A stretch of 64,000 nt of DNA. Origin: Pseudobutyrivibrio ruminis CF1b (GTDB lineage: Bacteria > Bacillota > Clostridia > Lachnospirales > Lachnospiraceae). Below are positions 8,661 through 17,964 of this stretch, piece by piece (position 1 is the stretch's first letter; each line of letters starts with the position of its first letter). The translations under genes and the position numbers were made by a program. The notes under the pieces were generated by a model that ran no database searches, was not told where the DNA came from, and saw nothing but the letters and a program-made list of their open reading frames with translations. The stretch is taken from assembly GCF_000424005.1 (NCBI RefSeq), contig NZ_AUJB01000009.1:1-64000 (forward strand), in the 5' to 3' direction.

Positions 8661-10946
8661 CTACTGTCGGTTGTAGTTAATTAAGCATCCCTTAAGGATG
8701 ATTTCTCTTTCGTCATCTGTAAGCTGGCCTAATGTCATTTCGAATTCCTTAAGACCGTCTTCTTTAACAACATAAGCCTTTATTGTCTCTGCCTTGTTAA
8801 CAACAGCATCCTTAATTCCAGGAATGAAGAGGAAATCAAGATTCTTGAATGGAAGCTCTCCCTCTGGAATAACGAATGGAAGCATACCCCAGTTAATAAG
8901 GTTTGAACGATATCTCTTTGTAGCGTATTCGTTGGCAATGTTAGCCCATCCACCAAGTACCTTCTGACATGATGCTGCCTGCTCTCTTGCTGAACCATCA
9001 CCTGGCTTTACAGCAAAGATAGTAGAACCTACACCGAAGTTGTCATGGTTAACATCTGGATAAGTCTCTTTTACCTTGTGAACAATTTTCTTTAATTCTG
9101 GAACTGCATCTCCAGCACACTCACCAGCCTCTAAAGCCTTCTGTGCCTTCTGGATATTTTTAGCTCTTCCTACGTACTCTGGGTCCTTTCTTGACAATGT
9201 AAATTCTGCCAATCCAAGAGGATTAGAGCGGTAAGAAGATGTCTCTCCTGAAGGAATAAGCTCATCAGTAGTTGTAACTGGGTCGTGGATTTCTGATACA
9301 ACCTGAAGGAATAAATTCTCTGGAAGAGCACTCATCTTTGGCCAATCTTTAATGTTTGGACCGAAGTGAATCTCTGTCTCAGGCTCAGCAACACCATGAG
9401 AATCAAATACACGGTTAGCATAAATTCTTCCGTCAAAGTGATATTTTGGCTTGCTGAAATCAACATCGATATCTGTAGCTGCTGTAAGGTAACCCTTATT
9501 AGCTGCTGTAGCTGCAATTGAACGTGCATCCATAAGAGCAACTGATGCAATCTGACCATTCTGAAGCTTAGAACCTTCGCGGTTAGGGAAGTTTCTAGTA
9601 GAGTGGCGGATTGAGAAGCCGTTGTTAGATGGAGTATCACCTGCACCGAAGCAAGGACCGCAGAATGCTGTCTTAACAATAGCACCTGTGCTCATAAGGT
9701 CTGCAACTGCACCATTCTTAACAAGCTCCATATAAATTGGAGTAGAAGCAGGATATACAGAAAGAGTGAACTCATCAGGTCCGATGCTTGTTCCACGAAG
9801 GATATCTGCCGCATCACAGATGTTTTCGAATCCACCACCGGCACAACCAGCGATGATACCCTGATCTACATATAATTTTCCGTTTCGAACTTTATCCTTA
9901 AGAGAGAATTCTACCTGACCATCAAGAGAAACCTTTGCTCTCTTCTCACAGTCATCAAGAATATCCATAAGGTTGGCGTTTAATTCTTCGATTGTGTATG
10001 TGTTGCTTGGGTGGAATGGCATAGCAATCATAGGCTTAATCTCATCGAGATTAATCTCGATCATGCCGTCATAGTAAGCAACCTGTCCTGGATTAAGCTC
10101 CTTGTATTCTTCCTTACGACCGTGAATCTCGTAGAACTCCTCAGTCTTTTTATCTGTTGTCCAGATAGAGCTGAGACATGTTGTCTCAGTAGTCATAACA
10201 TCTACGCCAATTCTGAAGTCCATAGAAAGGTTTGCAACACCAGGACCAACGAACTCCATAACCTTGTTCTTAACGTAGCCCTTATCAAATACCTCGCCGA
10301 TAATTGCAAGAGCAACGTCCTGAGGACCAACACCCTTTCTTGGTGTACCTGTCATATAAACAGCGATAACACCTGGCATAGAGATGTCATATGTCTGATT
10401 AAGAAGCTGCTTTACAAGCTCTGGACCACCTTCGCCCATAGCCATTGTTCCAAGGGCTCCGTATCTTGTGTGTGAATCTGAACCAAGAAGCATCTTTCCG
10501 CCGCCGGCCATCATTTCACGAGCAAACTGGTGGATAACTGCCTGATGAGGTGGAACGTAGATTCCGCCATACTTCTTAGCGCATGTGAGACCAAACATGT
10601 GGTCATCCTCGTTTATAGTACCGCCTACTGCGCAAAGTGAATTGTGACAGTTTGTAAGACAGTATGGGATAGGAAATTTCTCAAGGCCTGAAGCTCTCGC
10701 TGTCTGAATAATTCCTACGTAGGTGATATCATGGCTTATAAGCTTATCGAATTTAATCTGAAGATTATCCATATTACCAGAGGTATTATGATCAGCTAAG
10801 ATTCCATATGCCATAGTAGCCTGATGTGCTTGGTCTTTAGTAACATCGAGGCCTGTAGCTGCTTTAATAGCGGCAGCTGCCTCGTGACCGTCTTCTACGA
10901 TCTGTGTGCCATTAACTAGGTAAACTCCGTTGTTGTAAAGCTTCAT
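8661..10946 (-). CDS. Aconitase-family hydratase (YbhJ-like)
   Basis: A 761-residue protein of the aconitase/isopropylmalate isomerase superfamily. The N-terminal three-domain part has [12 protein letters not shown] and the cluster region with Cys in [13 protein letters not shown] and in [19 protein letters not shown], giving candidate [4Fe-4S] ligands. The C-terminal swivel domain follows (about 580-761), with [18 protein letters not shown]-like residues. The arrangement and length are closer to the YbhJ-type hydratase group than to AcnA or AcnB. It may act as aconitate hydratase, but the substrate is not proven by sequence. The coiled-coil gene upstream lies 21 bases away on the same strand. 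Confidence 0.8.
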   Translation of the reverse strand: MKLYNNGVYLVNGTQIVEDGHEAAAAIKAATGLDVTKDQAHQATMAYGILADHNTSGNMDNLQIKFDKLISHDITYVGIIQTARASGLEKFPIPYCLTNCHNSLCAVGGTINEDDHMFGLTCAKKYGGIYVPPHQAVIHQFAREMMAGGGKMLLGSDSHTRYGALGTMAMGEGGPELVKQLLNQTYDISMPGVIAVYMTGTPRKGVGPQDVALAIIGEVFDKGYVKNKVMEFVGPGVANLSMDFRIGVDVMTTETTCLSSIWTTDKKTEEFYEIHGRKEEYKELNPGQVAYYDGMIEINLDEIKPMIAMPFHPSNTYTIEELNANLMDILDDCEKRAKVSLDGQVEFSLKDKVRNGKLYVDQGIIAGCAGGGFENICDAADILRGTSIGPDEFTLSVYPASTPIYMELVKNGAVADLMSTGAIVKTAFCGPCFGAGDTPSNNGFSIRHSTRNFPNREGSKLQNGQIASVALMDARSIAATAANKGYLTAATDIDVDFSKPKYHFDGRIYANRVFDSHGVAEPETEIHFGPNIKDWPKMSALPENLFLQVVSEIHDPVTTTDELIPSGETSSYRSNPLGLAEFTLSRKDPEYVGRAKNIQKAQKALEAGECAGDAVPELKKIVHKVKETYPDVNHDNFGVGSTIFAVKPGDGSAREQAASCQKVLGGWANIANEYATKRYRSNLINWGMLPFVIPEGELPFKNLDFLFIPGIKDAVVNKAETIKAYVVKEDGLKEFEMTLGQLTDDEREIILKGCLINYNRQ

Positions 10947-10967
10947 TCCTTAATTCTCCTTTTGTTT

Positions 10968-11732
10968 CTAGTGCTTTTTTCCAAAAAGACCACCAAGGCC
11001 TTTTTTCCCAGGTTTCTTCTCCTCGGTTATAGACTCTTCCTCCTGCCACTTAAAGTACTCAGCGTCCAAGTCTTCTGAGGATATTCCATTCTCCTCCCCG
11101 GATATATCACCAGCACTAAGGTCTTGGTCATCGTCTATTGCAAGACCTGCCTGTGCAAAGTAATCTTTGTTAATACGAATCTCAGGTGCAGAATACTTTG
11201 GCGCATCGAAATCCTCCTCTGAGCCCTCTGCTTTTTCCCTGAGTAATCTCATATTTTCTTCATCAATAAGACGTAGGTATTTCTGTGTATCAATCAAATC
11301 ATTGAGATGACTCTTGAGCTCAATCTGGTTAGTCTTAACAGCTCTTGTCTCCTCTTTGATTTTCTTTATTGCCTCATCATATATCTTTGAAACAGCATCC
11401 TGAGACTCTTTTAAAGCCTCCTGCAAGTTATCAAGTGCCTTGTCTGTGTACATGATGGAAGCAGCATAGATATCCTCAGCCTTTCTGGTGGCCTCGAATA
11501 CAATATCATCGCCTTGCTTCTGCATTTCACGGTTGGCTTTGTCACGACTCTTAACTGTAAGCTCGTGTTCCTCCATCATATCGTACATGCAGCTGTTTAA
11601 TTCCTTTAATAAATCCATCATGGCATTTTTGTCCACGATGACATTTTTTGTGCTTCCTTCGAATGGCTGTGCCTTTGAAAACAGCACGTGCATATCTCTT
11701 AACACTTTTTCGGTTCTGTCCTGAGCTCCCAT
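10968..11732 (-). CDS. Coiled-coil protein, DivIVA-like in plan
   Basis: A 254-residue soluble protein. Residues about 35-170 form a long charged, predicted coiled coil (many E/K/A/L heptads, KANREMQKQGDDIVFEATRK). An acidic linker (175-240) follows, then a basic Gly-rich tail, GKKGLGGLFGKKH. There is no membrane segment. The plan (N-terminal motif, coiled coil, charged tail) recalls DivIVA/GpsB-like scaffold proteins, but the conserved DivIVA N-terminal lipid-binding motif is not evident, so the family is left open. GAGGGA precedes the ATG. It lies between the SRP RNA gene and the hydratase gene. Confidence 0.6.
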   Translation of the reverse strand: MGAQDRTEKVLRDMHVLFSKAQPFEGSTKNVIVDKNAMMDLLKELNSCMYDMMEEHELTVKSRDKANREMQKQGDDIVFEATRKAEDIYAASIMYTDKALDNLQEALKESQDAVSKIYDEAIKKIKEETRAVKTNQIELKSHLNDLIDTQKYLRLIDEENMRLLREKAEGSEEDFDAPKYSAPEIRINKDYFAQAGLAIDDDQDLSAGDISGEENGISSEDLDAEYFKWQEEESITEEKKPGKKGLGGLFGKKH

Positions 11733-11765
11733 ATTTGTCCCTCTTAATTATTTATAAAAGTATAT

Positions 11766-11976
11766 AAAAATACCGAGCCGCTACTTAAGATATCAATTGG
11801 TAGCCACCCTGATGGCACTCCCTCCAGGTGCCCCCGCGTCAGATGAGCGGGCCTACTTAGTGCTGCTGCATTCCTGCCCTGACACGATTCATAGGTGCCC
11901 ATTACGCAGGACCCAAAGATCAGCATACCACCAAGGTAGCCGCCAAATGATATCTATATTTTGCTATGCTCGGAGC
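11766..11976 (-). ncRNA. ffs: Signal recognition particle RNA
   Basis: On the minus strand the helix-8 hallmark is present: TCAGG-GCA-GGAA-TGC-AGCAG, i.e. a GGAA tetraloop with the symmetric SRP loops (about 11867-11887). The ends pair (CCGAGC with GCTCGG, 11968-11973 with 11773-11778), and a second long helix joins GATATCA/TTGG/GCTACC near the 5' end with the matching sequence near the 3' end. The RNA ends in a T run (11766-11770). At about 210 nt it is larger than 4.5S RNA and shorter than the roughly 270-nt Bacillus form. It binds Ffh to target membrane proteins. Small ORFs across it are not real. Confidence 0.9.
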
Positions 11977-11980
11977 CTTT

Positions 11981-12009
11981 ATTCTATGAAATAAAGGCGC
12001 TTTTGTCAA
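11981..12009 (-). promoter_or_regulatory. SRP RNA promoter
   Basis: On the minus strand a perfect -35 TTGACA (12004-12009) stands 17 bases from -10 TAGAAT (11981-11986). Transcription would begin near 11975, at the paired 5' end of the SRP RNA. It is just downstream of the tadA stop. Confidence 0.88.
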
Positions 12010-12022
12010 TAAAATACCTTTA

Positions 12023-12562
12023 TTACATTAATTGATTTTTCTGTTCTCTAAGTTCTTCAAAGAATCTGGTCATCATTTCCTTGCATTCATCGCCCAATAC
12101 ATTAGTCTCCAAATCACATACATGATTGAACTGATGCATCTGAAGAATGTTTAAAACTGAGCCAGCGCATCCCGCTTTTGGATTCATGGCACCAACCACG
12201 ACTCTCGGAATTCTCGCCTGAACTATAGCACCTGCACACATCTGACATGGCTCAAGTGTGACATACAATGTACAGTCCTCTAATCTCCAGTCACCAGTCT
12301 TCTTGCATGCTTCTGAGATAGCTGCTATCTCCGCATGGGCAAGCACGCTCTTATCGGTATTTCTGCGGTTGTATCCTCTTGCTATAATCTTGTCATCCCT
12401 GACAATTACGCAACCAATTGGAACTTCGTTGATATTGTAGGCCTTTTTTGCCTCTTTAAGGGCCTGCTCCATGTATTTCTCATATGTCTTGAGATTTTTC
12501 TTCTCAAGCTTTTCAGCCTGTTTTTGTATTCTTCTCTCCTGACGTTCTTCTTTTGACAACAT
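12023..12562 (-). CDS. tadA: tRNA-specific adenosine-34 deaminase TadA
   Basis: A 179-residue cytidine-deaminase-fold enzyme that converts A34 to inosine in tRNA-Arg(ACG). Zinc-site motifs are intact: HAE (general-acid Glu) in SVLAHAEIAA and PCQMC in VTLEPCQMCAGAI. The family core begins at MEQALKEAKKA, leaving about 30 extra charged residues at the N-terminus. AAGGGG 7 nt before the upstream ATG supports the long form. It is divergent from the nrdG-like gene across a 97-base gap. The basic coiled extension is unusual for TadA and might be a lineage feature. Confidence 0.93.
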   Translation of the reverse strand: MLSKEERQERRIQKQAEKLEKKNLKTYEKYMEQALKEAKKAYNINEVPIGCVIVRDDKIIARGYNRRNTDKSVLAHAEIAAISEACKKTGDWRLEDCTLYVTLEPCQMCAGAIVQARIPRVVVGAMNPKAGCAGSVLNILQMHQFNHVCDLETNVLGDECKEMMTRFFEELREQKNQLM

Positions 12563-12601
12563 GGATTTTCCCCTTCCGTTTTGCTATACTTTTACTATGA
12601 A

Positions 12602-12631
12602 ATAGTAATTATAAAAGCTATTTTATGTTAA
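12602..12631 (-). promoter_or_regulatory. Candidate tadA promoter
   Basis: On the minus strand, -35 TTAACA (12626-12631), an 18-base spacer and -10 TACTAT (12602-12607). The -10 overlaps a perfect 7-bp palindrome (TTACTAT-GAA-ATAGTAA, 12593-12609) in the tadA/nrdG divergent region. Confidence 0.45.
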
Positions 12632-12659
12632 CACTTTTATCAATAAAAGGGAATGATTT

Positions 12660-13355
12660 ATGCTTATACTAGGCCTACAGAAAACTACTCTTTTAGATTA
12701 TCCTGGCAAAGTTGCCAGCACTATTTTCACCGGCGGATGTAACTTCAGATGTCCTTATTGTCATAACAGAGACTTGGTGATTCCACCTTCTGATGTCATG
12801 GCATATTCTGAGGAAGAGATTTTCACCCATTTAATCCAAAAGAAAAAAGTTCTGGACGGAGTATGTATTACAGGAGGAGAGCCTACTCTACACAAGGATT
12901 TACCTGACTTTATCGCAAGAATCAAGGAGATGGGTCTTCTGGTAAAGCTTGACTCCAACGGTACTAACCCTGAAATGATAAAAAGTCTTGTAAATAATGG
13001 CCTTATTGATTATGTGGCCATGGACATAAAGCACTCCAAAGAAAAATATAATACCATTGCATCCATGAAAAGTTTTGATTTGGCGGCTATAGAAGAATCT
13101 GTAGATTTCCTGAAAGAAGGACATATCGACTACGAATTCAGAACCACTATCATGAAGGAATGTCATAATTCTGAGGATATGGACGCTATCGGCAAATGGC
13201 TCCAGGGTGCAAAGGCATATTTTCTCCAGAGCTACAAAGAGTCTGAGCAGGTTATTAATCCTATATTCACACCTCACTCAGCAGAAACTCTTGAGAGTTT
13301 TGTAGAATTACTTAAACCATATATACCTAATACACATCTTAGAGGAATCGATTAA
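12660..13355 (+). CDS. nrdG: Anaerobic ribonucleotide reductase activating protein (NrdG-like radical SAM)
   Basis: A 231-residue radical SAM protein. The N-terminus has the cluster motif CxxxCxxC as CNFRCPYCHN, followed by the SAM-binding segment CITGGEPTL and a barrel with KLDSNGTNP. The opening MLILGLQKTTLLDYPGKVA is typical of the NrdG-like activase family, which makes the glycyl radical in NrdD. No nrdD is in the window, so another glycyl-radical partner is possible. AAGGGA precedes the ATG. It faces the replication direction, unlike its surroundings, and lies 23 bases before the GNAT gene. Confidence 0.8.
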   Translation: MLILGLQKTTLLDYPGKVASTIFTGGCNFRCPYCHNRDLVIPPSDVMAYSEEEIFTHLIQKKKVLDGVCITGGEPTLHKDLPDFIARIKEMGLLVKLDSNGTNPEMIKSLVNNGLIDYVAMDIKHSKEKYNTIASMKSFDLAAIEESVDFLKEGHIDYEFRTTIMKECHNSEDMDAIGKWLQGAKAYFLQSYKESEQVINPIFTPHSAETLESFVELLKPYIPNTHLRGID

Positions 13356-13378
13356 ATTTCTTTAAACCGGAGGGTAGT

Positions 13379-13927
13379 ATGAAATTTGAAATTGAGACTG
13401 AACGACTGTTATTAAGGGTACTGACTAAGCAACAAGCGGAAAAAGTGCTGGAGTTTTACTGCAGAAACCGTGATATTTTCGAGAAATACGAGCCTGTTAT
13501 GGGTAATGATTTCTATACCGTTGCTCATCAAAGAAAAATATTAGACTTTGAATATCAGAATATCATGAAGCTATCTATGCTTCGCTATTGGATTTTTGAG
13601 AAGAACAACCCAAATCAGATAATAGGAACTGTCAGTTTTAGAAATATTGTAAAACCAATCTACGAAAGCTGCACTGTTGGCTATAAGATGGACAGAGAGC
13701 ATATAAATAAGGGATATTGTACTGAGGCTTTAAATGCAACAATCCCTGTGTTGGCACACGAGCTGGGCATTCATCGATTTGAAGCTTTGATTTTGCCAGA
13801 CAATGATCCTTCCATCCATATGATTGAAAAACTTGGCTTCAAATATGAAGGCATCCTCCGGGATAAGATAATTATCGGCGGAGAACGCCTTGATCACTGT
13901 ATGTATGCCTATCTGGCAGACAATTAA
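13379..13927 (+). CDS. GNAT acetyltransferase, RimJ/RimL type
   Basis: A 182-residue GNAT-fold protein. It opens with FEIETERLLLRVL, the first strand of RimJ/RimL-type N-acetyltransferases, and carries the acetyl-CoA region near VGYKMDREHINKGYCTEAL and the late HRFEALILPDNDPSIHMIEKLGF motif. The substrate may be a ribosomal protein N-terminus, another protein or a small molecule. CGGAGGG precedes the ATG. Its stop abuts the stop of the convergent GH13 gene with no base between them, so no separate terminator is present. Confidence 0.85.
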   Translation: MKFEIETERLLLRVLTKQQAEKVLEFYCRNRDIFEKYEPVMGNDFYTVAHQRKILDFEYQNIMKLSMLRYWIFEKNNPNQIIGTVSFRNIVKPIYESCTVGYKMDREHINKGYCTEALNATIPVLAHELGIHRFEALILPDNDPSIHMIEKLGFKYEGILRDKIIIGGERLDHCMYAYLADN

Positions 13928-15217
13928 CTATTTAAGAATTTTACTACCATGAGGTGGGAGCACCACATCATGGTGTTCACCTCTATAATCGAAGCTTAAA
14001 TTCTGCTGATTTCCAGTACTATTCAAAGCTACAATTACATATTCATCACCTAAAACTCTGGCAAATACCAGAGTTTCATTTTTTACCTGAACCTCTTCGT
14101 ATAGGCCTGTTTTAAGGGCTTCCGAACTCTTTCTCATCTCAGCCAGAGTCTTAATATGTTCCACTAAATCAGGGTTACTCATCTTTTTGATATCAATTGC
14201 AGGTCTTAAGGCATAATCTCCCTGGCCGGCATTTTTATCTCCCTCAATGCCAAACTCACTGCCATAATAAATTGATGGAAGACCTGGCATAGTGAAGAGA
14301 AGAGTGTATACAGGGAAGATATTATCCTTCTCATTCAGGAGGGTGTAAATTCTGTTTACATCATGATTATCGATAAAGTTATACAGGTATTTTCCCTGAT
14401 AAAGTCCTCCCTGCCCCCATTGACGCTTCATGGCGTAATTGATTTCGAAGTAATTATGGTCGTTGTGAGAAGAGTAGATGCCTTTCCAGCATTCGTAGTT
14501 TGTTACAGCATCCAGCATTTCATCGTTTACATAAATGTTATAATCGCCATGGATAATCTCGCCCATAAGCCAGAAGGTAGGCTTTTTCTCCTCTGTAAAA
14601 TTCTTTAATCTCTTGAAAAAGTCTCTTTGAATACAATCTGCTGCATCCAGGCGCAAACCGTCTATGTCAAATTCATCTATCCACATTGCCACTGCATTTA
14701 ACACATGGTTATTCACAGCTTCACACCAATAATTCAACTTTACCAACTCCTGAGCACCTGCCCAGCAGTCATAAGAAAAACCATCGTTATACCAGTTATT
14801 TCCACCAAAGTTTAAGCCAGATATCCACTCTTTGTACTCGGAAGCCTCCCTCTTTTCTTTAACATCTAAAAAAGCTTTATGACCTCTGCCTACGTGGTTG
14901 AAAACTCCGTCTAAAACTACCTTTATATCCGCTTTATGACAAGCTTCAACGACCTTTTTAAAATCATCGTTGGTTCCAAGTCTAGAGTCCAGCTTATAGT
15001 AATCGTTGGTATCATACCCATGAGTGCCTGATTCCCAGATTGGGCCCAGGTAGATAGCATTAATTCCCAGATTCGTTAAATGTGGAATCCAGTCGATAAG
15101 CTGTAAAATCCTATTTCCAGCAGTCTCTTCACCTTTATTTTCCCTAGGGCAATCAAATGCTCCTATTGGATAAATATGATAAAAGATACTGTTTTTAACC
15201 CAACTAATGTCTCTCAT
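13928..15217 (-). CDS. Alpha-amylase family glycosidase (GH13)
   Basis: About 429 residues from the ATG at 15217, preceded by AAGGAGGG; an upstream in-frame ATG at 15244 has no ribosome-binding site. The GH13 catalytic regions are intact: DGVFNHVGRGH (region I), GLRLDAADCI with the nucleophile Asp (II), MGEIIHGDY with the acid/base Glu (III), and FIDNHDVNR (IV). There is no signal peptide, so it acts in the cytoplasm. The short length and GAFDCPRENKGEE-type N-terminus suggest a maltodextrin- or cyclodextrin-degrading enzyme. A strong terminator precedes the gene. It may work on glycogen built by GlgB or on imported oligosaccharides. Confidence 0.87.
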   Translation of the reverse strand: MRDISWVKNSIFYHIYPIGAFDCPRENKGEETAGNRILQLIDWIPHLTNLGINAIYLGPIWESGTHGYDTNDYYKLDSRLGTNDDFKKVVEACHKADIKVVLDGVFNHVGRGHKAFLDVKEKREASEYKEWISGLNFGGNNWYNDGFSYDCWAGAQELVKLNYWCEAVNNHVLNAVAMWIDEFDIDGLRLDAADCIQRDFFKRLKNFTEEKKPTFWLMGEIIHGDYNIYVNDEMLDAVTNYECWKGIYSSHNDHNYFEINYAMKRQWGQGGLYQGKYLYNFIDNHDVNRIYTLLNEKDNIFPVYTLLFTMPGLPSIYYGSEFGIEGDKNAGQGDYALRPAIDIKKMSNPDLVEHIKTLAEMRKSSEALKTGLYEEVQVKNETLVFARVLGDEYVIVALNSTGNQQNLSFDYRGEHHDVVLPPHGSKILK

Positions 15218-15257
15218 GGTGCCCTCCTTAATTTTAATACTCATGTGTCAATTATTT

Positions 15258-15289
15258 AAAAAGGCGAGACTAACCTGTCTCGCCTTTTT
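15258..15289 (-). terminator. Strong terminator after the YhgE operon
   Basis: A near-perfect stem AAAAAGGCGAGAC/GTCTCGCCTTTTT with a 6-base loop lies immediately after the stop of the gene at 15291-17462. T runs on both strands make it usable in either direction. Confidence 0.92.
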
Positions 15290-15290
15290 G

Positions 15291-17462
15291 TTACAACAAT
15301 ATTCCTGATTTTTCCTTACTAATTTCGATTTTCTCATTTAACAATTTGAATGGATGGTATAGTACCAATCCGATGAATACAGCTACTCCAACGTAAATCA
15401 GTAGCGTCAGCATACACTGTTTATATGTGTCATTGTAGAAGCCTCCAATGCACTCTCTAACAGCATTCATTGAATAATTAAATGGCATAAATCTGTATAA
15501 CTGCTGGAATACATCTGGAAGAACTTCTATTGGGAATGTTCCTCCCGCACCTGCTACCTGGACAACCATCAGGATAACAGAAAGCGCTTCTCCTATATTT
15601 CCAAAGGAGTATGTAAATGAGTATAACAGCAAAGAGTAAACAAATGATGTCCAGGCACAGGCAGCCCAGAATAAAAATCTGTCTTCACACTGGATTCCCA
15701 CAAAAAGGAATGCGCCAAGCACTGTGATAAGTGTCTGAATCTGGCCTATTACACAAGTGGTAAAGAATCGGCCAAAGAAGCATTCCCAATTCTTTAGATT
15801 TCTATAATTCGAAGTATCCTTGATTGCAGTTTTTAAAATGGTTGACATAATCAACGCTCCAACCCATATTGAAAGGACAATATAAAATGGGGCAGTCATG
15901 GAACCATTATTTTCTACAGGGTAGATATATTCATTATCTACTTCTACCGGACTACTTATGAAGTCTGAAAGCAGGTCAGGATCTGAACGAAGAAGCTCCA
16001 TTATTCTTGTATAAGCATCACTATTGCTAAGGCCCTTGATTTCATCAATTAACTTAGAAAGCTTCTTTTCCATTATCACAGCTTCATCTCTAGCTTTTTC
16101 TAATCCACTGCTAGATTGAGACAATATAGCATCATAATCCTTCAGATTAGCAACTACTAAATCAATGCTACGGGTATTATATTTCAAAAGCTTCTTAACC
16201 TCTGCAATAGATGAAGATGCAGAATCAATTGACTGCTGGGCTAATGGAGATATCAACGAACCATAATCATTTCTTAGCTCTGCTGTTTGACCTAAAATAC
16301 TTCCAGCATCCTTGACAGTTCTTTGTCTGATATCCTCTAAATTTGCGGCACTATTTTTTTCAGCTTCTACAAATTCCTGTAAGTCTTTTCCAAGATTCAC
16401 AAAGCTCTCGTTAACTGAATTTGCAAGTGTAACATACTTTTCTGGAACAAACTGACTATACTTTATTATCATTGCATATAGTCCATTGTTACCATCCGTA
16501 CCACTCCAAACTGTATTTGCAGCGTTATATATATTTAGAACTGTTGGTCCAACTGCTGGTCCACCTATTTTATAGTCTGAAAGAGCTTTATTAATAGCAC
16601 TTAGATTTGAATCAAAGCCTGCCAAATCCTTATTAATAGCATTTACTGCTTCATCGGTTTTATTCTTTGCATTTTGTACTTTTTGCTTCACTGATGGATT
16701 CTCATTCTCTGCAGATTGAACCATTGCCTCCGCAGTTTTTGTAATTGATTTTGCTGCATCAACAGCTGATTTTCCTGCATCAGTAACTTCTTTTGTGGAA
16801 TCAACAAGAGCAATATATGAATCCAATATTACTATTATTCCATTTAAATCCGAATCAAGTCTTTCTAGCTTAGCGATTCCCTTACCTGTGATATTACCCT
16901 GTTCATCAAGCGTAGAGAAATATTCTCCAGCCTTTAATAATACCTCAGCTACAGTTCCTACAAATGCGTGATCTACTTCTCTTTCAATAGTGGTCTTTAC
17001 CTTACCAGTAATCTTTGGGGCAATGGCATTCTTCTTTTCATTTTCGTAGTAGGTTATCTTTGGATTTTCGATATCTCCACCTAGAAAGCTTATCATATCT
17101 GCGCTAAATTGCTCATCAATAACAAGAGCGGCATAATAATCACCAGAATAAACTCCTGCTACCGCTTCCTCGGCATTATCCGTAAATACCCATCCAATTG
17201 TATCGTTTGCCTGTAATCGACTGATTATAATATTTCCTACATTAATCTCTGCACTACCAATTAGAATTCCCTGGTCTGAAGATACTACAGCTACCTGAAG
17301 ATTCTTTGTAGCATCTGGACCATATGGATCCCAATTAGATAGAATATTGAACCACGCATACAAACAAGGGATTACAGTCAAACCAATTATGACTACCATA
17401 GCTACTACATTAGTAGATAATCTTTTTATGTCTGATTCAATTATCTTTAATATATTCTTCAT
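15291..17462 (-). CDS. YhgE/Pip-family membrane protein (copy 1)
   Basis: A 723-residue protein of the YhgE/Pip family (Pip is a phage-infection receptor in Lactococcus). One N-terminal transmembrane helix (about 20-40) is followed by the signature YAWFNILSNWDPYG, a large extracellular part with Ala/Lys/Asp-rich coiled coils (about 60-530), and five or six C-terminal helices of ABC-2-permease-like type ending in ILL. A GTFPIEVLPDVFQ motif lies in the membrane part. It overlaps the small gene upstream by 4 bases (ATGA). The physiological role of the family is unclear; export or cell-wall association is suspected. Confidence 0.88.
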   Translation of the reverse strand: MKNILKIIESDIKRLSTNVVAMVVIIGLTVIPCLYAWFNILSNWDPYGPDATKNLQVAVVSSDQGILIGSAEINVGNIIISRLQANDTIGWVFTDNAEEAVAGVYSGDYYAALVIDEQFSADMISFLGGDIENPKITYYENEKKNAIAPKITGKVKTTIEREVDHAFVGTVAEVLLKAGEYFSTLDEQGNITGKGIAKLERLDSDLNGIIVILDSYIALVDSTKEVTDAGKSAVDAAKSITKTAEAMVQSAENENPSVKQKVQNAKNKTDEAVNAINKDLAGFDSNLSAINKALSDYKIGGPAVGPTVLNIYNAANTVWSGTDGNNGLYAMIIKYSQFVPEKYVTLANSVNESFVNLGKDLQEFVEAEKNSAANLEDIRQRTVKDAGSILGQTAELRNDYGSLISPLAQQSIDSASSSIAEVKKLLKYNTRSIDLVVANLKDYDAILSQSSSGLEKARDEAVIMEKKLSKLIDEIKGLSNSDAYTRIMELLRSDPDLLSDFISSPVEVDNEYIYPVENNGSMTAPFYIVLSIWVGALIMSTILKTAIKDTSNYRNLKNWECFFGRFFTTCVIGQIQTLITVLGAFLFVGIQCEDRFLFWAACAWTSFVYSLLLYSFTYSFGNIGEALSVILMVVQVAGAGGTFPIEVLPDVFQQLYRFMPFNYSMNAVRECIGGFYNDTYKQCMLTLLIYVGVAVFIGLVLYHPFKLLNEKIEISKEKSGILL

Positions 17463-17947
17463 TTTTTAAGTTTATCTCCCACGGTTTGAATATCTTTTTT
17501 TATCCCTTCCTGTAATTCCTTCTTTTCCTTTCGTATCTCTTCCTTCTCTTTTCTTATCTCATTTTTAATTTCTTTCTTCTTATCTTTGATATCTTGAACA
17601 ACTTCTTTTCTGACTGCATTGATATCATCAAGGCCCTGAACAACCTCGTGTCCTATTAATGCTTTATTTTCGTCCTCATCGATAATTCCAAACTCCTTTA
17701 ATCTGGCTTGCAGTTTGAAATCCATATATTCAATATATAAAAGGTAAAAGGAAATCCCAAATAACGAGATTATCCATAACAATAAAAATACTAACTTTGA
17801 ACGATTACTTATAAAACTGATTAACAAGAACACAAGAGGTAAAAAAATGTTAACCTTCAGGCCTACTCGTATTTTTTTCTGATTTTCTAAATGTACTTTT
17901 TCTTGAATATCAAAAAATTTATCGTACATTTCTTCTTTTTGATTCAT
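17459..17947 (-). CDS. Small membrane protein with charged coiled-coil tail
   Basis: A 162-residue protein. Two hydrophobic segments (about 31-46 and 51-70) follow a short charged N-terminus. The C-terminal third (about 110-162) is a highly charged Lys/Glu helix (KKKEIKNEIRKEKEEIRKE), predicted coiled coil and cytoplasmic. No family is recognised. It sits between two YhgE/Pip genes with a 17-base gap upstream and a 4-base overlap downstream, so all three are probably one operon and may form one membrane complex. Confidence 0.65.
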   Translation of the reverse strand: MNQKEEMYDKFFDIQEKVHLENQKKIRVGLKVNIFLPLVFLLISFISNRSKLVFLLLWIISLFGISFYLLYIEYMDFKLQARLKEFGIIDEDENKALIGHEVVQGLDDINAVRKEVVQDIKDKKKEIKNEIRKEKEEIRKEKKELQEGIKKDIQTVGDKLKK

Positions 17948-17964
17948 ACTCCCTCCTAAGGATT

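Noticed and set aside
10011-10475. 154-codon plus-strand ORF inside the aconitase-family gene
   Set aside because: Antisense shadow of a strongly coding frame; no ribosome-binding site and no recognisable domain.
11744-11994. Small ORFs across the SRP RNA
   Set aside because: The region has the conserved SRP fold and its own promoter and terminator; the ORFs are accidental.
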